In this document: positions 6,531 to 12,816 of the stretch, one piece after another
Numbering within the stretch: the first letter of the stretch is position 1
Layout: the number at the start of each line of letters is the position of its first letter
From: JAKLHL01 sp964411885
GTDB taxonomy: Bacteria > Bdellovibrionota > JAFGOL01
Length of the DNA stretch: 12,816 nt
Direction: 5' to 3'
Assembly: GCA_964411885.1 (NCBI GenBank)
Contig: CAYPMK010000040.1
Coordinates: 1 to 12,816, forward strand
Program-made: the position numbers and the translations under genes
The notes under the pieces: model-generated
The model's input: the letters and a program-made list of their open reading frames with translations, nothing else
Databases searched by the model: none
Told to the model about the DNA's origin: nothing

Positions 6531-6847
6531 ATGTAGCTCTCCATTTTCTTTTCTAAAGTATTAAGTTGTACAAGACCAGAAATTCTATTCTCTTCTTTTC
6601 CTTTATTGAAAATAATAAGGGTTGGTATTCCTGTTATACCAAACTCCTGAGCAAGATCTGGATTCTCGTCTACATTCACTTTGGCTACGTTCACCTTATC
6701 ATATTTTGTGGCAAATTCCTCTAATATTGGTGCCATCATTCTGCATGGTCCACACCATGGTGCCCAAAAATCCACCAAATATACGTCGTTGGTGTTCTTT
6801 ACCTGTGAATTGAATTCATTAGTGTTAAGTTGTTTTACTGTTCCCAT
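6527..6847 (-). CDS. trxA: Thioredoxin
   Basis: A small cytoplasmic dithiol-disulfide oxidoreductase of 106 residues that reduces protein disulfides. The active site WCGPC is at 31-35, with the buried Asp26, Pro40 after the active-site helix, and the cis-Pro loop GIPT at 73-76: essentially Escherichia coli TrxA numbering. There is no signal peptide. An in-frame ATG six codons upstream (6865) exists, but AGGAGG at 6859-6854 lies six bases before the ATG at 6847, so the shorter form is chosen. This start overlaps the 3' end of the S9 peptidase gene by 13 bases, and the stop overlaps the probable CTG start of the DUF4870 gene. The position suggests cotranscription and coupling, not a functional link with the secreted peptidase. 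Confidence 0.96.
   Translation of the reverse strand: MGTVKQLNTNEFNSQVKNTNDVYLVDFWAPWCGPCRMMAPILEEFATKYDKVNVAKVNVDENPDLAQEFGITGIPTLIIFNKGKEENRISGLVQLNTLEKKMESYI
6537..6542 (-). promoter_or_regulatory. Ribosome binding site supporting a CTG start for the DUF4870 gene
   Basis: GGAGAG on the minus strand lies within the last thioredoxin codons and six bases before the CTG at 6530. No ATG, GTG or TTG in this frame falls at a suitable distance. Confidence 0.5.
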
Positions 6848-8745
6848 TTTGTTCCTCCTATACATTCTGAAAGAAATTTTTCCATGGCTTCGTAGAACTC
6901 AAACCTGTTCTCTTCATTCCTAAAACCATGTCCCTCGTTATCTTTAACAAGGTAGGGCACATTTATACCACGTTTTTTTAGGGCGTCCACAATTTGATTT
7001 GATTCATTTATATTGACCCTTGGATCTTTAGCTCCCTGAGCGATGAGCAAGGGAACTTTTATTTTGTCAGCGTGATAAACTGGTGAAGTCCTTGCAAGAA
7101 GCTCCTTGTCTTTTTCTGGGTCGCCCACCATTTTATAGAACATGTCTAGATATGGTTTCCAGTACGGTGGTATAGACTTCATGAAAGTAAAAAGATTAGA
7201 TACCCCGACGTAGTCAACTCCACAGGCATAAAGGTCTGGAGTGAATGTAAGGCCTGCTAAAGTTGCGTAACCGCCATAACTCCCACCGTATATGGCTATT
7301 CTTTTTGGATCTGCTATACCTTTTTTAATCAGCCATTTTGTAGCATCGCTTATGTCATCTTGCATTTTTAATCCCCATTGCTTAAAAGAGGCTTTCCAAA
7401 ACTTTTTACCGTAACCTGTGGAACCTCTAAAATTAATTTGGAGTACTGCGTATCCTCTGTTAGCGAGGAACTGTACTTCTGGATCAAAGCCCCAAGTATC
7501 CCTTGCCCATGGCCCACCGTGTGGATTTATGACTACTGGTAAGTTTTTTGGTTTTACACCAGATGGAAGCAGGGGAAGGGTTAGATATCCATTTATTATT
7601 AATCCATCACGTGAAACAAATTTTATTGGTTCCATGCTTGCCATTTGGTCTGGATTCAACCATGGACTAAGGTCTGCAAGTTTTGTAATAGTGTCTGTGT
7701 TTGTTTCATAAAGGTAGTATGAACCAAGTGTTTTATCGCTGTACGTTCTTATTATAAATCGGTCCTCGTTTTTGTTAGATGAACTTATGGATATTTCTAT
7801 ATCCTTAGGTAGTTTTTTTTGTATATTATTAAAAACTTCTTTGATCTCTTTGTCTAAGAATATTCTCTGTAATTTTGAAGTATAATACCTTGCTGTAGTT
7901 AATGTTTTTCTTTTCTTTGAGTAGGTTAGGCCAGAAACATCTACTTCGTTATTCTTGTAGATGGTCTTTATCTGTTTTTTAGTGTTAGGATCGTAAATGA
8001 TCGCTCTTGCTTTATCTGTCCCTATATTAGACAAAGCATAAATGTTTTTATTGTCGAACGTAAAGAATAAAGGTTCAAAACTTTCTGTGAAGGATGTGGT
8101 GAACAAAGGCTTAAAGTTTTCCTTAATATTATTTCTATATAGAAAAGTATTGTTAACACCGTCTGTGGTTGCGGCGGCCCTAACTATTCCATTGTGATCC
8201 GTATACCAACTGGTTATATTACCCGGGTTCTTTACCTCTAGACTGAGCTCTCCAGTATATATGTTCAATCTATATACATCGAATACTTCTTTTTGTTCTT
8301 TGTTCAAGGCAATAAGCATATCTGTTGTGGATATATCTTCTAGATCGTCAACTATGCTGGCTCTAACATCTTTGAAAGGTGTTAAGTCTTTAGTTTTACC
8401 TGTTTTAACATTTACTCTGAATATGTGATAATTCTCGTCTCCAGCAAAATCCCTTGCATATACTATGTGCTCATTCTCTTTCCAAAAAAAACCACTTATA
8501 TCCCTGTCAGTGACGGTGGTTATTCTTTTTTCTTTTTTTGAAAGGTCTGTTGCTTGAATAAAGATGTTCATCCTGTTTTTGTACGGAGCCATAAAGGCAA
8601 GCGTGTTACCATCTGGAGACAAACTATACGAAGCTCTTTCTGGATTACGAAAGAAATCTCTTAAAGGTATAATTGTTCCTGCACTTAGTAGGCTTGGGGT
8701 TAAAATTAAAAAAAGAGTTAATTTTAATAATTTATTTTTATTCAT
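6835..8745 (-). CDS. Secreted S9 family serine peptidase (prolyl oligopeptidase / acylaminoacyl-peptidase type)
   Basis: A 636-residue exported peptidase, probably periplasmic, that should release or cut short peptides. Residues 1-22 are a signal peptide (LTLFLILTPSLLSA). Residues about 25-370 are a beta-propeller with repeated strands such as SYSLSPDGNTLAFMA. The C-terminal alpha/beta hydrolase domain carries the oxyanion segment NPHGGP (407-412), nucleophile Ser489 in GGSYGG, Asp574 in QGAKDPRV and His606 in EGHGF: the full catalytic triad. Length and order fit the dipeptidyl aminopeptidase/acylaminoacyl peptidase branch of S9; the exact substrate cannot be told from sequence. SD AAGGAG (8758-8753) is made of the last two sense codons of the reverse transcriptase gene, whose stop lies four bases before this ATG, so the two are probably translationally coupled. 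Confidence 0.93.
   Translation of the reverse strand: MNKNKLLKLTLFLILTPSLLSAGTIIPLRDFFRNPERASYSLSPDGNTLAFMAPYKNRMNIFIQATDLSKKEKRITTVTDRDISGFFWKENEHIVYARDFAGDENYHIFRVNVKTGKTKDLTPFKDVRASIVDDLEDISTTDMLIALNKEQKEVFDVYRLNIYTGELSLEVKNPGNITSWYTDHNGIVRAAATTDGVNNTFLYRNNIKENFKPLFTTSFTESFEPLFFTFDNKNIYALSNIGTDKARAIIYDPNTKKQIKTIYKNNEVDVSGLTYSKKRKTLTTARYYTSKLQRIFLDKEIKEVFNNIQKKLPKDIEISISSSNKNEDRFIIRTYSDKTLGSYYLYETNTDTITKLADLSPWLNPDQMASMEPIKFVSRDGLIINGYLTLPLLPSGVKPKNLPVVINPHGGPWARDTWGFDPEVQFLANRGYAVLQINFRGSTGYGKKFWKASFKQWGLKMQDDISDATKWLIKKGIADPKRIAIYGGSYGGYATLAGLTFTPDLYACGVDYVGVSNLFTFMKSIPPYWKPYLDMFYKMVGDPEKDKELLARTSPVYHADKIKVPLLIAQGAKDPRVNINESNQIVDALKKRGINVPYLVKDNEGHGFRNEENRFEFYEAMEKFLSECIGGTKWEQ
6854..6859 (-). 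promoter_or_regulatory. Ribosome binding site fixing the thioredoxin start
   Basis: AGGAGG on the minus strand, six bases before the ATG at 6847 and inside the last codons of the S9 peptidase gene. It rules out the in-frame ATG at 6865 as the main start. Confidence 0.85.
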
Positions 8746-8749
8746 TTTA

Positions 8750-10042
8750 TTACTCCTTTATATTTATGTATTTGTAAAAACGATTTCTATCGTCTAGGTA
8801 TAATCTTCTTGAATGCCTTATAGAAGGTAGTCCATTTTTCCTTAAATCTTTGAAGGGATATTTTTTGAATACGCGATCTCCTTGTTTTTTATATATTTTA
8901 CTTAAAACAGTTCTCGCTGTCCAAAGATCAAGATCTTTCCAATAATTGTCGTCACTAATTATTGGAAAATATGAGGCTAATTCTGCCAAAAAATCTGTTT
9001 TATAGAAAAGAACCTTTAATGAACTTATTATGCTTTGTATTTTGTCTTTTTCTTCTCTTGTTACTTTAGAGGACAACTTATCTATCTTTGACACAGTCTT
9101 TTTAATTTGCGTCCTTATATCCAATTCTTTCTCTTTGCTTAGGGCTAATCCTCCATTACTTTTAACCATAAGACCTAAATATTTAAAACTTTCATTTTTA
9201 TTAGTTGTTATATCGAATTTAATATCAACAACCTTATCTTTATTAAAGTGAAGTCCTTTTTTTGTTATACTGTTATTTAATATTCTTGTTATTTTATCGG
9301 CTGTTGATTTTTTTGGAGTTGCTACAAGGATATCATCGCCATATCTAAAATAACAACTTTCATTCTTGTAGTTGTCTATTTTTTTATCCATATCAGTTAA
9401 GAACATATTAATTATCAGATTGTTTATAGGTGAACCAGTTGGCAAGCCTAGATCTTTCTTTTTCAATATTCCTGTTTTATGTTCTATATAGTTAAAATTT
9501 ATTATTTTCTTTATTAAGTTAACAAGGTCTTCTTCTGGAACGAATTTCTTTAAAGTTTGGGACAAGACATCGTGTGGGATACTATCACCGTATGCTTTTA
9601 TATCTCTTTTTAAGATATATACTGGTCCGCTCTCAATTAAAGAGCTAATATAGTCACTTAGTGTGATAAGTGTGTTGTGAGTTCCTCTGCCTTTTCTGTA
9701 AGAATTTAGTGAATCAGAAAGCTGTGGTTCCAATACTTTGAACAACAGGCTACTAATGGCTCCTTGTAATATAATTTCGTGCCAGTCAAATGCATAAAGG
9801 ATCCTTTCTTTTTTATCTATTAGAACCTTTTTTTCTATTGATAAAGGATTTTCATATTTATTGTTCTTTATTGTTTTTATTAACTCATTTATTACAAAAT
9901 CTTCATTATAAAGTATCCATCTTAATGTTATTGCTTTGTTTACTGCATAGCTAGATAGTGAAAACTTTCCTGCATGGACTTTTGACCTTAGTTTTTTGAA
10001 CTCATCTTGATAAAGTTCTTTTTTAAGTAGTTTTTCTATCAT
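8750..10042 (-). CDS. Reverse-transcriptase-family polymerase with YGDD motif and unusual motif A; not a recognised retron, DGR or group II intron type
   Basis: A 430-residue RNA-directed DNA polymerase-like protein. RT motifs in order: an RT0-2 region at about 70-132 (including SYRKGRGTHNTL), motif A with D147 in RDIKAYGDSIPHDVL, motif B LGLPTGSPINNLIIN (198-212), motif C YGDD (234-237), RT6 KKGLHFNKDK (261-270) and RT7 FKYLG (286-290). All three catalytic aspartates (147, 236, 237) are present, so it should be active. Residues 300-430 are a Lys-rich, probably helical thumb-like region ending LRKNGLPSIRHSRR; there is no maturase X or endonuclease domain. Odd point: the steric-gate position, five after D147, is Gly152 instead of Phe or Tyr. 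There is no obvious SD, and only 22 bases separate the ATG from the divergent membrane-protein gene. It is followed after four bases by the S9 peptidase gene. A defence-type 'unknown group' RT is possible but unproven. Confidence 0.88.
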   Translation of the reverse strand: MIEKLLKKELYQDEFKKLRSKVHAGKFSLSSYAVNKAITLRWILYNEDFVINELIKTIKNNKYENPLSIEKKVLIDKKERILYAFDWHEIILQGAISSLLFKVLEPQLSDSLNSYRKGRGTHNTLITLSDYISSLIESGPVYILKRDIKAYGDSIPHDVLSQTLKKFVPEEDLVNLIKKIINFNYIEHKTGILKKKDLGLPTGSPINNLIINMFLTDMDKKIDNYKNESCYFRYGDDILVATPKKSTADKITRILNNSITKKGLHFNKDKVVDIKFDITTNKNESFKYLGLMVKSNGGLALSKEKELDIRTQIKKTVSKIDKLSSKVTREEKDKIQSIISSLKVLFYKTDFLAELASYFPIISDDNYWKDLDLWTARTVLSKIYKKQGDRVFKKYPFKDLRKNGLPSIRHSRRLYLDDRNRFYKYINIKE

Positions 10043-10064
10043 ATTCTTTATATTCTATTGGAGT
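10043..10064. promoter_or_regulatory. 22-bp divergent spacer between the reverse transcriptase and membrane-protein genes
   Basis: Both start codons are separated by only 22 bases. On the plus strand TATATT (10049-10054) is a possible -10 that would start transcription a few bases before the ATG at 10065; on the minus strand TAGAAT (10058-10053) could do the same for the RT. The two -10 candidates overlap, so firing would be mutually exclusive. The plus-strand GGAG ends one base before the ATG, too close for a normal SD. No convincing -35 on either side. Confidence 0.3.
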
Positions 10065-12128
10065 ATGGAAAATATCATAGGAAAATCTAAAAGGGATCTC
10101 GAAAAGATCCTTTCAAGGCCTAGAGTAGAAGACATAATAAGTGTAAAAGGGTTTTTTAAATACTTTATCTATAGGAACAATTTACCATTTATAAGGGATC
10201 TCCTTTTCTTTATCTTTGATACAGCGCAAATATATTTGTTATTTAGGATGATGGGGCATGTAGGCTCTTCTGGTGGTATTTTAGGCTATGCTTTTGGTAT
10301 CTTTATTTCTGGATTTTGGACGGCACTTATATACTCCATGCGGGATAAAATCATTAGTCTAGCTAACACAAAACAGCATGAGCTTATACCAAATTATTTT
10401 TCATCTATAGTAAGTTCTGGAGCGATAGTTTGGATACTATTGGTAATTTGTTCTATATTCTTTTTTTATGGAATAAATCCTAGTCCTGAATCTTTAATTA
10501 TTTATTCCTCTAAAGTTTTGTCTCAAGGGATAGAGCTTTATTCAAGTATATATTTCTTTACGATATATACTATGGGTAGGATATATATTCCTTTTTGGCT
10601 AACAATAATAAATCGTTTGTTTTTTTTACTGTTACCGATTTTTCTTTTTAGGCAACTAGGTGTTTGGTCCTTTGTGTTGGCTTTTTTTATAGAAAGGATA
10701 TTGAATGCGATCATAACTATAAAGTATTCCAATAGATCGTTAAAGGTTCTAGGTATAAAACAAATATCATCTAATTTTTTCTTGTTGGCTAAGAAAAAAT
10801 TATTTTGGTTCTTTCAAGACGACCCATTTTGTTTTCTAAAGAAAACATTATCTTTTTTATTATTAAATTCACAAAGGTTGGTCTTTCTAGTCCTAGTTGG
10901 AATTTATTATCCTTATTATCTTTTAGATTTTTTTGCATTCTATCAGTTAATTAATCTCTTTTTTCTTATTCCTCGCAGAATGTCTCGTTCGCTTTTCTAC
11001 GATATTACTTCTCTTTTAAGTAGAGGCAGATATTATTTTATGCGACTTTTAGCGAACTATAATATTTTATTATCTTTATTTTTTGCACTTGTGGTAGTGG
11101 CTATATTTAATCTTAGTTCTTTCGCGCTACCATCATTCTTCAGTTCTATTATGCTTGAACTAACTATCCTTAATAAATGGAACAGTATCTATATGTTGGT
11201 GTTTTTTAGTTTTGGAATAATTATAATAAATAGAGTATTCATTGTTAGTGGGTCATATTGGTATTATATAGTTACTACTATCCTTTTTGAGTATCTTATT
11301 TTAGGACTATTGATCTACAATAGTGATTCTTTTTTTAAGATCGGAAATCCAATACTTGTTTTCTCTATACAGGGTGAGTTAAGCCTTTATTACTTCTTTT
11401 TTATTCTTCTTTTATATATTAGTGGCTTGTGGAAAAAGGGATCTATAATAAGGAATGAGTCCATTAGATTAAATTCAGTAGATGATTTTTTAAAAACCTC
11501 TAGAAGTAGTAAAAACAATTTAATCCTTGTTTTATTCTTACCAAAAAAACATTCTAGTATAAGAAGACTAGAGAACATATTAGAGCTTGTTGGGTTTTCT
11601 ACAAAGATTTTATCATCGCTAAGAGTTTCTAAAGACATTCTGTTCTTATGTATAGAGGATGAAGGAGACCAATATCACCAAGAATTAGAAATAATAGGAC
11701 ACGTAGGTGTTTATTGCGACAAGATCATTCTTGCAAACAAAGAAGAGCTTCTATCTAAATTAAACGCTGCGCTTGAATATAGAGATTTTATGTATGCTGG
11801 TCATTCCAATTTAGAGCTAGCAAAAGATTTCTTAACATTGAACAAGATGGAATATAGTGTTCATTATAATGTTTTTACTTCTTCATCCAATAGAAAAAAG
11901 GAACTATATAATATCCTTAACACCTTTGAGCCTAATTTTGCTTTTATTCCGATGCATTTGATATTTAAAAAAGAGTATTTAGGCATAGTACCGATCATAG
12001 AGCAGGGTAAATTTTCATGTTTTATTGAGCTTAATGGAGTAGATATAAAATTAATAAATGAACTAATACGTCTTTTATATTTAAATGAGCTTTTTAGATT
12101 GGCTTCTGAAATAATGACGAGTAAGTAA
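10065..12128 (+). CDS. Polytopic membrane protein with flippase-like N-terminal half and cytosolic C-terminal domain, family not recognised
   Basis: A 687-residue protein. After a polar N-terminus come about 11-12 hydrophobic segments, for example near 41-62, 70-92, 113-137, 157-180, 182-218, 270-303, 330-352, 371-392, 395-418 and 430-455. The length and spacing of this region resemble MATE/polysaccharide-exporter (MOP-type) flippases, but I see no diagnostic motif, so that is only a resemblance. Positively charged loops between segments (KLLxKKK-like patches around 243-260, RRMSR at 304-308) would fit the cytosol. Residues about 485-687 form a soluble domain that looks alpha/beta: strands NLILVLFLP, SKDILFLCI and CDKIILA alternate with helices, followed by NFAFIPMHLIF and a helical tail. 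I do not recognise it. The gene is divergent from the reverse transcriptase with 22 bases between starts, and both are very AT-rich with many A/T-ending codons. It could be a membrane effector or a transporter partner. Confidence 0.8.
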   Translation: MENIIGKSKRDLEKILSRPRVEDIISVKGFFKYFIYRNNLPFIRDLLFFIFDTAQIYLLFRMMGHVGSSGGILGYAFGIFISGFWTALIYSMRDKIISLANTKQHELIPNYFSSIVSSGAIVWILLVICSIFFFYGINPSPESLIIYSSKVLSQGIELYSSIYFFTIYTMGRIYIPFWLTIINRLFFLLLPIFLFRQLGVWSFVLAFFIERILNAIITIKYSNRSLKVLGIKQISSNFFLLAKKKLFWFFQDDPFCFLKKTLSFLLLNSQRLVFLVLVGIYYPYYLLDFFAFYQLINLFFLIPRRMSRSLFYDITSLLSRGRYYFMRLLANYNILLSLFFALVVVAIFNLSSFALPSFFSSIMLELTILNKWNSIYMLVFFSFGIIIINRVFIVSGSYWYYIVTTILFEYLILGLLIYNSDSFFKIGNPILVFSIQGELSLYYFFFILLLYISGLWKKGSIIRNESIRLNSVDDFLKTSRSSKNNLILVLFLPKKHSSIRRLENILELVGFSTKILSSLRVSKDILFLCIEDEGDQYHQELEIIGHVGVYCDKIILANKEELLSKLNAALEYRDFMYAGHSNLELAKDFLTLNKMEYSVHYNVFTSSSNRKKELYNILNTFEPNFAFIPMHLIFKKEYLGIVPIIEQGKFSCFIELNGVDIKLINELIRLLYLNELFRLASEIMTSK

Positions 12129-12147
12129 TGGCTAAGCGCTAAAATTC

Positions 12148-12306
12148 CTAATTAAGATTAAAGAAAAATCGCAAGATGTTCGTTAGTGGGTTTTTAAAGT
12201 CTACTGGAACTAGCTTCTCCTGTAAGCTTTTTTTTATGCTCCAGCCTTCTTTTTTGAGGAGGAGTCTTTGTCTTTTATTAAGATAAGACTCGGCACGCCT
12301 AACCAT
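12148..12306 (-). CDS. Small basic protein of 52 residues, function unknown
   Basis: A short ORF with a good SD (AAGGAG, 12319-12314, seven bases before the ATG). The product starts MVRRAESYLNKRQRLLLKKE and ends in NILRFFFNLN; it is strongly basic in its first half, with many Lys and Arg and a probable helix over residues 5-32, then a short hydrophobic tail. There is no signal peptide. It lies 18 bases after the stop of the upstream minus-strand gene and so is probably in the same transcript, and it converges on the membrane-protein gene with 19 bases between stops. Nothing in it identifies a family. The SD and tight spacing are the main support; chance is possible at this length. Confidence 0.5.
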   Translation of the reverse strand: MVRRAESYLNKRQRLLLKKEGWSIKKSLQEKLVPVDFKNPLTNILRFFFNLN

Positions 12307-12313
12307 TACATTA

Positions 12314-12319
12314 CTCCTT
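12314..12319 (-). promoter_or_regulatory. Ribosome binding site of the 52-residue ORF
   Basis: AAGGAG on the minus strand, in the 18-base gap after the upstream stop codon and seven bases before the ATG at 12306. It is the best evidence that the short ORF is translated. Confidence 0.6.
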
Positions 12320-12324
12320 TTTAT

Positions 12325-12816
12325 TTATTGTACCATTTCCAATGATACCTTAAATACAGCTATCTTTTTTGGATTTCCAGAGATGGCTTTTCTTGCTTGT
12401 CCCCATAATGATGGTTTTATAAGACTGTTTATGCAAACGATGTTATTGTCAATATTCTTAAAACTTAGTTCACTAAGTTTTATCGTGGATGAACTTGTAG
12501 AAACATCAAAACTAGTTACTCCAAAATCCTCCGAATAAGATGATATTTTCTTAAAACTATTTATATCATTTTTTCTTGAGCATATAAAATCAGTAGGTGT
12601 TGATGGGTTATTAGGAATATCTGAACAAAATGAATCAAAACTTGTTACAGTAGTGTCGGTTGTTAAACCAAAGTATGATGACGAACCTTCTCCTAGCGCT
12701 TCTTTACTTAACAATAATACTGATTTTATCTTTGCTTTGTATTTGTCTGGACAACTTGCTACTACTACTGGGTCTATTACAAAAAGCGGTCTCATTGTAT
12801 CGTTTGCTTTGTCTAT
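12325..12816 (-). CDS. C-terminal part of an unrecognised protein (partial, continues past the right edge)
   Basis: The frame is open to the window edge, giving 163 residues plus stop. An ATG at 12795 exists but has no SD and the frame continues upstream of it, so the real start is probably outside. The visible part is Ser/Thr/Asn-rich with four cysteines (SC, FC, IC, VC), a basic stretch CPDKYKAKIKSVLLLSKEA, and a more regular C-terminus, KPSLWGQARKAISGNPKKIAVFKVSLEMVQ. An even number of cysteines and the polar composition suggest an exported protein, perhaps of surface or pilin-like type, but no motif proves it. It is followed after 18 bases by the small basic ORF. Confidence 0.6.
   Translation of the reverse strand: MDKANDTMRPLFVIDPVVVASCPDKYKAKIKSVLLLSKEALGEGSSSYFGLTTDTTVTSFDSFCSDIPNNPSTPTDFICSRKNDINSFKKISSYSEDFGVTSFDVSTSSSTIKLSELSFKNIDNNIVCINSLIKPSLWGQARKAISGNPKKIAVFKVSLEMVQ

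Noticed and set aside
6848..6865. Six-residue longer thioredoxin starting at 6865
   Set aside because: The strong SD is correctly spaced for 6847, and the extra residues have no counterpart in typical thioredoxins.
7418..7711. Plus-strand ORF of 97 codons, and similar ones at 8564-8797 and 9030-9251
   Set aside because: All are antisense shadows of the S9 peptidase and reverse transcriptase, without RBS or plausible protein character.
8750..10042. Diversity-generating retroelement or group II intron RT
   Set aside because: I see no adenine-mutated template/variable repeat pair, no accessory Avd-type gene, no maturase or endonuclease domain, and no intron structure in flanking DNA. Motif B lacks the DGR-type SQ signature.
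8750..10064. Retron (RT with upstream msr-msd non-coding RNA)
   Set aside because: Only 22 bases lie upstream of the RT before another gene starts, leaving no room for the structured RNA there, and the downstream gene begins four bases after the RT stop.
11390..11638. Minus-strand ORF of 82 codons and another at 10538-10732
   Set aside because: They are antisense inside the membrane-protein gene and lack an RBS.
12129..12147. Bidirectional terminator between the converging genes at 12128 and 12148
   Set aside because: The AGCGCT centre is palindromic but the flanking bases do not pair into a stable stem followed by a T-run.

Overview
The window comes from an AT-rich genome (roughly one third G+C by eye). 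The bacterium is probably a diderm. It encodes a predicted outer-membrane barrel protein, a periplasmic class C penicillin-binding protein (PBP), three lipoproteins with clear lipoboxes, a secreted S9 peptidase and two sigma-54-type promoters. I cannot place it below that level. No tRNA, rRNA, CRISPR array, insertion sequence or integrase is visible.

Left block (1-2693, minus strand): a tightly packed operon, read right to left. It encodes an unrecognised barrel-like exported protein, a DacB-type D-Ala-D-Ala carboxypeptidase whose start lies 62 bases inside the previous gene, and pgsA (phosphatidylglycerophosphate synthase, running off the left edge), joined to dacB by an ATGA overlap. The theme is cell-envelope building.

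Middle block (2694-6196, plus strand): three diverged paralogous lipoproteins in tandem, followed by carbamate kinase. The first and third lipoprotein genes each have a -24/-12 promoter with the strict GG-N10-GC spacing, so the set is likely controlled by sigma-54 and an unseen enhancer-binding activator. Carbamate kinase stands alone, without other arginine deiminase pathway genes in view.

Right-centre block (6186-10042, minus strand): an apparent operon of reverse transcriptase, secreted S9 prolyl-oligopeptidase-type peptidase, thioredoxin and a small DUF4870 membrane protein. Each gene follows the previous one by four bases or overlaps it, and Shine-Dalgarno (SD) sequences are embedded in the preceding gene. 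The DUF4870 gene most likely starts at a CTG that overlaps the thioredoxin stop.

Right block (10043-12816): a 687-residue polytopic membrane protein with a cytosolic C-terminal domain is transcribed divergently from the reverse transcriptase, with only 22 bases between the two start codons. Converging on it are a 52-residue basic ORF and the end of an unrecognised protein that enters from the right edge.

Most noteworthy are the reverse transcriptase and its partner. The polymerase has YGDD in motif C and a glycine where reverse transcriptases normally carry the aromatic steric gate of motif A. It does not look like a retron, diversity-generating retroelement or group II intron. The polymerase and divergent membrane protein are a candidate for an undescribed system. 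The sigma-54-controlled lipoprotein family is the second candidate.
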